Shown here: positions 25,419-34,512 of the stretch, in pieces
How the letters are laid out: each line of letters starts with the position of its first letter
Position numbering within the stretch: position 1 is the stretch's first letter
Source: Paenibacillus sp. FSL H3-0469
GTDB taxonomy: Bacteria > Bacillota > Bacilli > Paenibacillales > Paenibacillaceae
Direction of reading: 5' to 3'
Length of the DNA stretch: 64,000 nt
Assembly (NCBI RefSeq): GCF_038051945.1
Contig: NZ_CP150302.1
Location: forward strand, 3,410,001-3,474,000
Position numbers and translations under genes: made by a program
Notes under the pieces: model-generated
Told to the model about the DNA's origin: nothing
Seen by the model: the letters and a program-made list of their open reading frames with translations, nothing else
The model's database searches: none

Positions 25419-26475
25419 GCTTCATCGCCTCCACCAGCAGCAGGAGCGCCATGGATTGCCCGTACGGCATCGGGCAGACCGGAATCTCGCGGTAGTCCTG
25501 TAGGGTAGCCCCCATGCCGGTGCCATAGGACACTCCCTGCACCACGCCTTCTTCATCAATCTGGCTCAGCACGTACTGAAGCGCTGCCATTGCAGGCTTG
25601 CGGCAGTCCTCAGGCAGCAGACCCTGCCGCACTGCCTTCAGCATGCCGTAAGCAAAGGCGGCGGTAGCCGAGGTCTCCAGATACGAGCTGCTGTCGTCCA
25701 GCAGGGTGTGCCATGCCCCTGACGGGTCTTGCAGCTCCGTCAGCTTGTTCACCTGGCGCGTAAGCGAGGACAGCAGGAAGCTGCTCACCCCTGACGGCAG
25801 CTCCACCATCTCCAGATAATCCGCCAGCCCGGCGGTATACCAGGAATTGCCGCGCGCCCACAGGGCCCGGGCAAAGTGATGGCTGCCCTCGAAGGTCCAG
25901 CCGTGGAAGAACAATCCGGTCACGGGATCAGTCAGATACTTAAGATGGACCAGAAACTGGCGGATGCTCTCCTGAATGCACTCCTCCTCCTTCAGTAAGA
26001 TCCCCATCCGGGCCACGAACAGCACTGTCATATACAGCGTGTCGTCCCAGAGCTGTCCGGTATTCGGACTGCCGGTCACCTCATGCTGAAGCCCGCCTTC
26101 CTCCGTGCGGGGCATGTCATACAGCACGTACTCCAGCCATTCCCGGCATAGCCGGAGATAATCCGCGCGCCCGGTCTCCTCTGCCAGATAGCTTAGGGTA
26201 AGCATCGGGCACATGGTATTGACGTTTTTCTCCGGGATGCCCCCGTCAAGCTTGCTGTCGAACCAGCCGGTCAAATAGCGCAGAATCTCCTCCTCCCGGT
26301 TCTCCCGGTAGTAGCTGTATAGGGCAAACAGTCCCACCCCCTGCGGCCATTCCCAGTTGTCCATCGAGATGATGCCGATCGGGGCGATCTCCTGAATGGA
26401 GCCTTTCATATCCTTCATCCGCTCAATGACGCGGGCGATCTGTTCCTCAAGCGCTGTTCGTGACATGGTGTGCAT
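25411..26475 (-). CDS. GH105 unsaturated glycuronyl hydrolase (YteR/YesR-like)
   Basis: Cytoplasmic enzyme that removes the 4,5-unsaturated uronic acid left by polysaccharide lyases. 354 residues, (alpha/alpha)6 barrel. WDDTLYMTV carries the catalytic Asp near residue 143, the same position as in B. subtilis YteR. Other matching parts are WEWPQGVGLFALY, FHGWTFEGSHHFARALWARGNSW and the final PYGQSMALLLL. YteR and YesR act on unsaturated rhamnogalacturonan disaccharide, which fits the rhamnose-mutarotase-like gene further down. First gene of the minus-strand locus; start ATG 26475 has AAGGGGG upstream. Specificity for galacturonyl or glucuronyl is not resolved. Confidence 0.9.
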   Translation of the reverse strand: MHTMSRTALEEQIARVIERMKDMKGSIQEIAPIGIISMDNWEWPQGVGLFALYSYYRENREEEILRYLTGWFDSKLDGGIPEKNVNTMCPMLTLSYLAEETGRADYLRLCREWLEYVLYDMPRTEEGGLQHEVTGSPNTGQLWDDTLYMTVLFVARMGILLKEEECIQESIRQFLVHLKYLTDPVTGLFFHGWTFEGSHHFARALWARGNSWYTAGLADYLEMVELPSGVSSFLLSSLTRQVNKLTELQDPSGAWHTLLDDSSSYLETSATAAFAYGMLKAVRQGLLPEDCRKPAMAALQYVLSQIDEEGVVQGVSYGTGMGATLQDYREIPVCPMPYGQSMALLLLVEAMKHV

Positions 26476-26585
26476 AATGTTCCCCCTTGTGAATGTCCTG
26501 ACCAGGGCTTGCCGCTGCTAAACTGCTGCCCAATCGCCCTGTTCGCCACCTCAGTGTAGTCAAGCGGCGGAATGCCGTCCATTAA

Positions 26586-26596
26586 CAAGAATCTTG
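26586..26596. promoter_or_regulatory. Small inverted repeat between divergent genes
   Basis: CAAGA-A-TCTTG lies midway in the 232-base divergent gap between the GH105 gene and the CE4 gene, a usual place for an operator. No regulator can be assigned, and I could not find a convincing promoter in this gap on either strand. Confidence 0.25.
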
Positions 26597-26707
26597 CTTA
26601 TGGCTTTCATTTCTGGCATTGTTCTTGGTGGAGCCGTATTCGTCTTAGGCGGGACCGGTGCTCACATGCAAATTCGGTATATTTTATAGTTAGGGAGGAT
26701 AACAGCA

Positions 26708-27508
26708 ATGAGAATCAAATTCGATCTATTTCCAGGCGGGGTTTCTAAAGCGCTAACAACGAGCTGGGATGATGGGAGAATCCATGACCGGCGGCTTGTT
26801 GAGATTCTGAACCAGCATGGGCTAAAGGGGTCTTTTCATCTCAATTCGGGGTTCTTCGGCAATGAAGGCTACATCTCGGGGGACGAAGTGGCTGCGCTCT
26901 ATGAGGGGCATGAGATTTCGGCGCATACCCGCACTCATCCCTTCCTCTCCATGACCCCGCGCGAGGGCATCGCCGATGAGATTCTGACGGACCGCAAGGC
27001 TCTGGAGGCCATCGCCGGTTATCCGGTTCGGGGCATGTCCTATCCGTTCGGCAATTACAGCGATGCGGTGCTGAGCGTGCTTCCGGCCCTCGGGATTGAG
27101 TATTCCCGCACAGTGAAGTCGCATGGCAGCTTCAGCCTGCCGGACAACCTGCTGGCCTGGCATCCCACCTGCCATCACCGCGATATGCTCGCCCTGGGCA
27201 AGCAATTCCTTGAGGAGAAGCCCCGGTTCCCGCACATGCAGCTGCTGTATGTCTGGGGACACAGCTACGAATTCAACGACAATGACAACTGGCAGGAGCT
27301 GGAGCAGTTCGCCGCCATGATGGGCGGCCATGAAGACATCTGGTATGCCACCAATATTGAGATCGTGGACTACCTGTCCGCTGTGCAGGGACTGCGCTTC
27401 TCGGCTTCGCAGGAGATGGTGTATAATCCGGCCGCTACGGAGGTATGGATCTCTGTGGGGGATGAAGTGCGCCGTGTTCCGGGCGGGGGGACGGTTAGAC
27501 TGGGGTAG
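26708..27508 (+). CDS. CE4-type polysaccharide deacetylase (NodB domain)
   Basis: Predicted metal-dependent deacetylase, 266 residues, no signal peptide. The NodB motif set is present: TSWDDG (residues 18-23, catalytic base and metal Asp) and HTRTHP (about 78-83, metal His pair), then the YPFG segment near 118 and WGHSYEF near 190. The absence of a secretion signal separates it from peptidoglycan deacetylases and fits an intracellular oligosaccharide or amino-sugar substrate. It is divergent from GH105 and has GGGAGG nine bases before the ATG. It may deacetylate material imported by the locus; this is inference. Confidence 0.85.
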   Translation: MRIKFDLFPGGVSKALTTSWDDGRIHDRRLVEILNQHGLKGSFHLNSGFFGNEGYISGDEVAALYEGHEISAHTRTHPFLSMTPREGIADEILTDRKALEAIAGYPVRGMSYPFGNYSDAVLSVLPALGIEYSRTVKSHGSFSLPDNLLAWHPTCHHRDMLALGKQFLEEKPRFPHMQLLYVWGHSYEFNDNDNWQELEQFAAMMGGHEDIWYATNIEIVDYLSAVQGLRFSASQEMVYNPAATEVWISVGDEVRRVPGGGTVRLG

Positions 27509-27528
27509 AAATTGCTGGCCACGAAGGA

Positions 27529-27779
27529 GAAATGTTGCATAAATTGCAGCTTTGATTCATTACTCCCGGGGTTTTGAGAGGAATGTTGTACAAAATGCAG
27601 GAATTGTCTCGCCCATCGGTTCGGGAGATGAGAAATGCTGCATTTCATGCAACAATCCATAGTTACAGCCGACTTAACGCGGGGAATGTTGTATTTAGTG
27701 CAGGATTTCGGATACAGCAGCCGGTTAGTTCAAAGGTACACTGTGGTGTGGTAACTCCCTGCTATATGCAGCACAATAT
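27529..27779. repeat. Palindrome array D (five copies, pitch 51-52-51-69)
   Basis: Elements of form GAAATGTTGYA-N5-TGCAGSATTTC with five-base loops centred at 27542, 27593, 27645, 27696 and about 27765. Copy 3 is inverted and copy 5 is shortened to CTGC-N5-GCAG. Spacers of about 25 bases are unrelated in sequence. The array lies between the CE4 stop and a terminator hairpin, so it would form the 3' UTR of that gene. Confidence 0.88.
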
Positions 27780-27822
27780 AACCCGATTCCGCCGCAGCCT
27801 GAATGGCTGGTGGAGTCGGGTT
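27780..27822 (+). terminator. Probable terminator after CE4 gene and array D
   Basis: Long GC-rich hairpin: arms AACCCGATTCC... (27780-27799) and ...GGAGTCGGGTT (27805-27822) pair with two mismatches and a two-base bulge. It is followed by ATTGTTATAG, a broken uridine run. It lies 272 bases after the CE4 stop. Confidence 0.6.
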
Positions 27823-27891
27823 ATTGTTATAGTAGAATCGCTTAGGCACTGAGAGTTATCGGTAATGTATATATAGTCTGGCGGCCCAAAG

Positions 27892-28166
27892 GCCTGATTA
27901 CCGGCGTGTGACGGTGATAATGCTTCAGGCGGTGGCAGCAGCTTAAGCAGCTTGAGTCGTAGCGCTGGCAGTGCGGATGAATGCAGCCTACAGCCTGATT
28001 ACCGGCGTGTGACGGTGATAATGCTTCAGGCGGTGGCAGCAGCTTGAGCAGCCTGAGTCCTAGTGCTGGCAGTGCGGATGAATGTAGCCTACAGCCTGAT
28101 TGCCGGCGTGTGACGGTGATAATGCTCAGGCGGTGGCAGCAGCTTGAACAGCTTGAGTCGTAGCTC
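27892..28166. repeat. 101-bp tandem repeat, about 2.7 copies
   Basis: Units begin at 27892, 27993 and 28094 (GCCTGATTACCGGCGTGTG), period exactly 101, with a few substitutions; the third copy stops after about 73 bases. Each unit holds a hairpin (CCTGATTACCG with CGGTGATAATGCTTCAGG) and a GCAGCAGCTTGAGCAGCTTGAG stretch. The period is not a multiple of three, so it is not a coding repeat. It lies just after the stop of the minus-strand gene at 28201. Confidence 0.9.
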
Positions 28167-28200
28167 TAGATGAATTAGGAGCAGCCGCCCTGTCCGCCTG

Positions 28201-29271
28201 CTACTGCCACCCTCCGGCGGCGGCATCTGGATTGTCCTGCCGGGCAATCCAGGTCAGGCAGGCCGCCCGCAGCAGCGCGTCGGTCCGCTGGGCCGCGCTG
28301 CAAAAGACCCCGCTCATGCCGATCTCATACAGATCGGCCAGCGCATACGCCGCCGGTGCCCCCGCGGCGAGCACTGCCGCCGCCGGCCGCACCCGGCGCA
28401 CGGCGGCCAGCACCCCAGCCGCCGCCAGCGCGAAGCTCTCGGCGGCGTTCTCTCCGGGCGCGGCCTCCGCCGCCGCGCCGTCCAGCACCAGGAAATCGGC
28501 GATACGCGCGATTTCCCCGGCGGCAGCCTGCCCCACATCGGGCGCGAGCAGCGCCCCGATGCGGCAGGCTGCCGCATAAGCGTGGCCGAGGGTCTGCTCG
28601 GCCACGCCCTCAATGAATTCGCGCTGCGCCGCGAATTCCTCCAGGCTGGCGGGGTACGGCGCCAGCAAGTCAATGCGGCTGTCGCCGCCCAGCCGCTGGC
28701 TGTGCAGCGCGGCGGCGAACAGCGCATCAAGCTGCGCATCCTGAAGCGCAGCGAGTCTGGCCGGGCGGGCAGCGAGCTCCGGCGTATAGAGCAGAGCAAC
28801 TGCGGCCCAGACGCCGTCCGCCGACTCCAGGAGGTCGGCAGCAGCAGCCCGCAGCCGGTGATAGATCCGCTGCAGGATACGCTCCGCCTGCTCCTCATCA
28901 CTGCATGACATCCAGCTTGAATAGAGTGCTGCGACCTCCGGCGCAAGCAGCCATTCCTCGCCCCGGATCAGGCAAGGTCCCGCAGGGTAGACACCCGGCT
29001 CTGCGCGTTGAAAAGACCGCTCGCCCGCTCCATCACGCAGGACCAGGAATGCCTGACGCTCCCCCGGGCGGCGGGAATAAGTCCGCTCCCGGTTCACTTT
29101 TCCCTTACGCGGCTCCCCCTCAGCAAGAAATTCCGCTGCGGCGGAAGCTACAGATGCGGACTGGCTCATCTCTATGCCAATGGTCCGGTCGCCGGTGTTA
29201 TACTTGAACGGGCGCTCTTCCTTGTTTGGATCATCCTTCTGCTGGCGTTCACCCTTCATCCTCGCACCCAC
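28201..29271 (-). CDS. Unrecognised Ala-rich protein
   Basis: 356 residues, no signal peptide and no clear membrane segment. I do not recognise it. The N-terminal 60 residues are charged; the rest is helical and Ala-rich (for example DGAAAEAAPGENAAESFALA), encoded by DNA of markedly higher GC than the neighbours, at about 28310-28560. A few non-repetitive segments are good anchors for a search: PAGPCLIRGEEWLLAPEV, EQAERILQRIYHRL, YEIGMSGVFCSAAQ. Start is uncertain: GTG 29271 has AAAGG six bases upstream, and ATG 29259 is four codons later. It stands alone between two repeat-filled gaps and could be a lineage-specific protein. Confidence 0.6.
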   Translation of the reverse strand: MGARMKGERQQKDDPNKEERPFKYNTGDRTIGIEMSQSASVASAAAEFLAEGEPRKGKVNRERTYSRRPGERQAFLVLRDGAGERSFQRAEPGVYPAGPCLIRGEEWLLAPEVAALYSSWMSCSDEEQAERILQRIYHRLRAAAADLLESADGVWAAVALLYTPELAARPARLAALQDAQLDALFAAALHSQRLGGDSRIDLLAPYPASLEEFAAQREFIEGVAEQTLGHAYAAACRIGALLAPDVGQAAAGEIARIADFLVLDGAAAEAAPGENAAESFALAAAGVLAAVRRVRPAAAVLAAGAPAAYALADLYEIGMSGVFCSAAQRTDALLRAACLTWIARQDNPDAAAGGWQ

Positions 29272-29551
29272 CCTTTACCTTTGAATTACTGCCGCTCCGC
29301 TCCCCCTGAGGAGAAGCTGCCAGCATTTTAAGAGGCTTCAATCTATAAATACTGGCAAAGGCACTGAAATATGCAAACGGTATCAAATGAATGCAGCAGC
29401 ACAATCTTACCCGGATGGGTAGTGGACAAGCGGTGGGGGGACGAGCTTCAATCGGCAGGCGAGCTGAAATAGGCGGGAAGTAACCTTTACATATTCTTTT
29501 ATTAATCTCTATAGACTTCGAATTGATTTAAGGTTCGGGTTGACGCTTGGT

Positions 29552-29743
29552 GATCTATTGTATTTACTACAGCAGATCCTCTCATTATCGGCTGTAAAAA
29601 GCGATCTGTTGCAGTTTGTACAGCAGATTTTCGCGGAAAGGGTGTTTTGGAGGCGTATGCCGGAAATCTGTTGTATGGAATACATCAGAACGGATTTTAG
29701 CGCCAGATATGGCCTAATCTATTGTACAAAATACACTCACTGG
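29552..29743. repeat. Palindrome array E (four copies, pitch 51-62-51)
   Basis: Elements of form ATCTRTTGYA-N5-TACAGCAGAT, loops of five bases centred at 29565, 29616, 29678 and 29729. Arms pair over eight to ten bases with one or two mismatches. The spacing 51-62-51 is identical to array C, although arms and spacers differ. Spacers also fold (ATCGGCT...AGCGAT; TAGCGCC...GGCCTA). The flanking stretch 29272-29551 shows no gene or clear signal. Confidence 0.87.
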
Positions 29744-29920
29744 CCCATTTCTTGCGAATCAACTCCTTACAAACCGCTTCTCTCACGAACCACTTTTCTC
29801 ACAAACCCATTTTCTCATTTCCTTGCGAATCAGCTCCTCACAAACCACTTCCTCATTTCTCACATCCTCGCACCCCCGCCTCCCTCTTCCCATTACTCCC
29901 ACACCCACCCCCTGCTCCCG
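29744..29920. repeat. Pyrimidine-rich tract with degenerate direct repeats
   Basis: The plus strand is strongly C/T-rich. A roughly 35-base segment (CATTTCTTGCGAATCAACTC type) at about 29746-29780 recurs at about 29816-29850, 70 bases on, with partial copies between. No coding or RNA feature recognised. Confidence 0.6.
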
Positions 29921-29921
29921 C

Positions 29922-29974
29922 AAAAAAAGACCACCGCCTAATACAGAAACATTCTGCATCAAACAGTAGTCTTT
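29922..29974 (-). terminator. Intrinsic terminator of metY
   Basis: Outer arms 29926-29936 and 29964-29974 pair over 11 bp (some G-U), with a second inner hairpin (CAGAA...TTCTG). On the minus strand seven T follow (complement of 29922-29928). It is about 150 bases after the metY stop. Confidence 0.85.
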
Positions 29975-30126
29975 AATTTATCTTCCTAATTTTCCAGGAA
30001 CTGTGATCGATTGAAAGCAGTGGGGGAAATCGACAGCTTTTGCTCACCGTCTATCCAGCTACAACTCTCTAGCAGCTTAGCGGCTCAACCTCTCCCTCCA
30101 GCACAGCCCGCTCCCGCTAATCCCGC

Positions 30127-31458
<1,332 letters not shown>

Positions 31459-31567
31459 TTAACTCTACAAGATTGTACCTATTCTCTCACAAACCATGTC
31501 ATTTGAAAAGATAAAATTCTTATTAATTCACTGTGTTTTATTAAGTTTAGCAAACCCCGGCAGAGCC

Positions 31568-32566
31568 TCAGGGCTGCTGCGCTATCCCCCTCATGAAGCT
31601 CATGAATTTCTCCGCAATTTGCTTGGGATGGGAACGGTATACATAATGATTGGCATCCAGCAGCTCCATTTCTGCATGTACGGAATTCTTAATCAGCTTC
31701 TCATGCTCAGGAATCCATTGATCCGTTGCCGGATGCTCCGCCTGGACAAAGAGCAGGACAGGAAGATTGGGAGGGAACGTTACCTTCCGCTGTTCAGCTT
31801 TTTCAAAATTGGAAAACATACTCTCCGCCTCATTTAACTGCGTCGTATTGTACATATTTTTCTGTATCAGCAGGTTCAATTGTTCTTTGGTATGTGCATC
31901 ATAAGACAGTCCCTCATAAGGGTCGGCACTCAGCTTCAATTGCAGCCTTGCGAAGCCCAAATCGCGGAACCATTTAACCATGGTTGTCTCTGAAGACTCA
32001 ATCTTTTTCTCACTGAGCGAGGGTACACTGCTGTCCAGTCCGACAAATGCACTGACTTCATCTGAATATTTGTTCACATAATAAAGACTATAAATGCCTG
32101 AAATAGAATGGCCCATAAGAATGTAACGGTCCATATGGAGCTGCTGTAATGCTTCATGAATTTCACTTACGATATTCTCTGAGGTTCGTTCTTTCTTCGT
32201 TGCGTCGCTTAAGCCGTAGCCGAAAGGCTCAACCACTACAACCTTGTAATGTGGTGACAGCTCGTCGATAAGCAGTTTGAAATCAAGCGCCGGTGAAGCA
32301 GTTCCGAACCCGGGAAGCAGCACGACCGTGTCCGGGCCAGCGCCCTCTATGAACACATTCATATTCTTGCCGTCTACGGATACATGCTGGCCGTAAGGCT
32401 CTATCCTTTTGGCTTCGGCATTGCTGCTGATTACATTCGTGATATACACAATCCCCACAAAAAGTACAACAGCGAGCAGGATGACTCCCAGTATTTTAAG
32501 CAGAATGTTGCGCACTTTCTTGAACCCCGTCTGCTTTCCCGTTGTCTTCTTCTCCGGTGATCTCAT
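31568..32566 (-). CDS. Membrane-anchored alpha/beta hydrolase
   Basis: About 332 residues. A basic N-terminus and one hydrophobic helix (ILLKILGVILLAVVLFVGI, about 20-40) anchor the protein with the hydrolase outside the membrane. Alpha/beta-hydrolase landmarks: oxyanion-region LLPGFGTASP, nucleophile elbow GHSISG near 151, and C-terminal catalytic His in DANHYVYRSHP near 309. Substrate unknown; similar anchored hydrolases are annotated as esterases or haloperoxidase-like. ATG 32566 has AGGAG eight bases upstream; the alternative ATG 32572 is too close to it. DNA here is less GC-rich than in the sugar loci. Confidence 0.85.
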   Translation of the reverse strand: MRSPEKKTTGKQTGFKKVRNILLKILGVILLAVVLFVGIVYITNVISSNAEAKRIEPYGQHVSVDGKNMNVFIEGAGPDTVVLLPGFGTASPALDFKLLIDELSPHYKVVVVEPFGYGLSDATKKERTSENIVSEIHEALQQLHMDRYILMGHSISGIYSLYYVNKYSDEVSAFVGLDSSVPSLSEKKIESSETTMVKWFRDLGFARLQLKLSADPYEGLSYDAHTKEQLNLLIQKNMYNTTQLNEAESMFSNFEKAEQRKVTFPPNLPVLLFVQAEHPATDQWIPEHEKLIKNSVHAEMELLDANHYVYRSHPKQIAEKFMSFMRGIAQQP

Positions 32567-32593
32567 ATTCATCTTCTCCTGTCTTAACTGGTA

Positions 32594-32638
32594 GTAAGCT
32601 TGCGTCCTTGCCGTTCATGCAAGCTTACCGGACGAAGA
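32594..32638. promoter_or_regulatory. Inverted repeat upstream of the hydrolase gene
   Basis: GTAAGCTTGC (32594-32603) and GCAAGCTTAC (32629-32638) are perfect inverted copies around 25 bases, 28 bases upstream of the hydrolase ATG. Each half contains AAGCTT. It could be a 5' UTR hairpin or a pair of half-sites. Confidence 0.4.
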
Positions 32639-32688
32639 TGTCCTCTCTATGACGACAATATGAACGGAAGATGAACGGAAGATGTACT

Positions 32689-32737
32689 AAAAATGCTACG
32701 GTTACCTACAAGCAAGCTTGTAGGTAACCGTAGCATT
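32689..32737 (-). terminator. Strong terminator of the amino-sugar-acid operon
   Basis: Arms 32692-32713 and 32716-32737 form a perfect 22-bp stem with a two-base loop. On the minus strand it runs into TTTTTAG (complement of 32689-32693). It lies 29 bases after the GntR stop. The perfect symmetry is unusual for a terminator. Confidence 0.85.
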
Positions 32738-32765
32738 GTGATGAGAGTGATGAGAGTGACGAGCC

Positions 32766-33512
32766 TCAAGTATCATAGCTGACCAGATAATGATGGAGCT
32801 CCGTATTATAGCAGCCGATACTGTGTTCGATCAGCCGGCCCTCCCCGTCATAGGAGTTACGCAGACGCTTCAGCACAGGCGTCCCCGGCGGCAGCTTGAG
32901 CAGCAGGCATACCTCGGGTGGTGCCGGCTCCACGAAGAAGCGGTCCCTGAAGTTCTCCAGCACAATGTCGTTCTCCTCCAGCGAGTCGTACAGGGACTGG
33001 ATGTCTGCCCCCATCTCTGCCGCTCCCCCGCCGGGCAGGGCTGCTGCCGTCAGGAAATGCACCAGATGTATATAGGGCTGGCCATCCAGAATATACAAGC
33101 GTTCGATCCGCTGGCAATACGGCCCGTAGCGGCTGTATTCCTCTGATCCTGCTTCATTCGCGAGGCGCTGGGATGCGAGCAGCTTCTTTTCCAGCTTATG
33201 GCCTGCTTCAACCAGCAATTCCGTGAACCGTTTGCCCTTGGAGAGCTTCTGGTAGGCGGTATTGCGCATGACAATGGTTCCGACGCCGCTTTTCTTCTGC
33301 ACATAACCTTCCTGGGCCAGCTCCTGGACCGCGCCGCGGACCGTCATTTTGCTGACACCGAACTCTTTCTCGAGCTGAGGCTCGGAGGGGATAATGCTGC
33401 CGAGCGGGTATACCCCGTGCAGAATCCGGTCTTTGAGGATCTTCTGGATCTGCTGGTATAAGGGGCCTTGCTTGCGTTTCAGTGACACCTTACGTTCACT
33501 ACCTTTCAACAT
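32766..33512 (-). CDS. GntR-family regulator, HutC/UTRA type
   Basis: 248-residue repressor-type regulator. Winged helix at about 17-82 (PLYQQIQKILKDRI; GSIIPSEPQLEKEFGVSKMT, the usual GntR recognition region), then a UTRA ligand domain at about 100-240 (RIERLYILDGQPYIHLVHF; GTPVLKRLRNSY). Last gene of a five-gene operon: its ATG lies inside the end of the kinase gene (14-base overlap). It probably senses a phosphorylated or free sugar acid of the pathway and represses its own operon; the operator was not identified. Confidence 0.9.
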   Translation of the reverse strand: MLKGSERKVSLKRKQGPLYQQIQKILKDRILHGVYPLGSIIPSEPQLEKEFGVSKMTVRGAVQELAQEGYVQKKSGVGTIVMRNTAYQKLSKGKRFTELLVEAGHKLEKKLLASQRLANEAGSEEYSRYGPYCQRIERLYILDGQPYIHLVHFLTAAALPGGGAAEMGADIQSLYDSLEENDIVLENFRDRFFVEPAPPEVCLLLKLPPGTPVLKRLRNSYDGEGRLIEHSIGCYNTELHHYLVSYDT

Positions 33513-34512
33513 CTAAGGTATGGCCATCCAGCGCCCGGAGCACCTCGCTCTCGGTAAACAGCGCGGTATCGCCCGGGAGGGTATGGGCCAGCATCGCTGC
33601 GGCTGCTGCCATCTCCACCGTCTGCTGCTGCGGATACTCCTGCAACTCACCATGGATAACAGCGCTGGCAAAAGCATCACCGGCACCAATCCGGTCAAAC
33701 ACCGGGAAGGTCAGCTTGCGGGAGAACGCGAATGAGCCTTGACGGTACAAATATCCTGTCAGGGAATGCGTATTGTCCGCATTAATCTCACGGTGGGTGC
33801 CCGCTGCCGCTTTGATTCCGAAGCGCTCCGCTACAGCGGGAACCGCTTGCTTCAACTGTGTTATTCTATCATAATCTGCTGCGGCGGTGCCAAGAATGTA
33901 CAGCGCATCCTTTTCGTTCATCAGCACCAGATCGGCAAGCGCAAGCAGCTCCTCGTAATGAGGACGGGCTTGGGCATACCCCGCCTCACCCCATAACGCC
34001 GGACGGTAATTGCAGTCAAAAACCACCATGCCCCCCGCATGCTTCACCTCCGCCGCAAGCTGCTTCATCTGCCCGCGCACTCCGTCATTCATAGCCAGCG
34101 TAATGCCGCATAGATGGAGCACATCCACCCGGGAAGCCAGCGCCGGCATATCATACTTACCAGCCTCAGCGGTATTGAAGCTGCTGCCCAGCCGGTCGGT
34201 ATACGTGACTCTTCCGGGGCGGGCGCCGAAACCGTTCTCCAGGAAGTACATTCCGAGGTGCTTGCCGCCCCGGCGGATCAGTGACGTATCCACCCCAAGC
34301 TTGCGCAGATAGGCCATCGCAGCTTCCCCCACTGGAGTCTCCGGCAAGGTTGTGATCAGTGCTCCATTATGGCCGTATCTGGCGAGCGCCGCCGTTACAT
34401 TCACCCCGCTGCCCGAAAAAGAGTACTCCAGCCTGCTGCTCTGGGCCAGCGTCTCCACCCCCGGCACCTGCAGCCGCATCATCACTTCGCCGAAGGCCGC
34501 GATTCTAGGCAT
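33499..34512 (-). CDS. PfkB-family sugar (acid) kinase
   Basis: Ribokinase-fold kinase, 337 residues. The N-terminus GEVMMRLQVPG and the GSGVNVTAALARYG loop fit 2-keto-3-deoxygluconate kinase-like members. The catalytic GAGDAFASA motif is near residue 277. Its neighbours are a DgaE-like ammonia-lyase and a DgaF-like aldolase that use 6-phosphorylated substrates, so its job is probably to phosphorylate the incoming sugar acid (or KDG), replacing the PTS step of the Salmonella dga system. ATG overlaps the aldolase stop by eight bases. Confidence 0.88.
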   Translation of the reverse strand: MPRIAAFGEVMMRLQVPGVETLAQSSRLEYSFSGSGVNVTAALARYGHNGALITTLPETPVGEAAMAYLRKLGVDTSLIRRGGKHLGMYFLENGFGARPGRVTYTDRLGSSFNTAEAGKYDMPALASRVDVLHLCGITLAMNDGVRGQMKQLAAEVKHAGGMVVFDCNYRPALWGEAGYAQARPHYEELLALADLVLMNEKDALYILGTAAADYDRITQLKQAVPAVAERFGIKAAAGTHREINADNTHSLTGYLYRQGSFAFSRKLTFPVFDRIGAGDAFASAVIHGELQEYPQQQTVEMAAAAAMLAHTLPGDTALFTESEVLRALDGHTLDVER

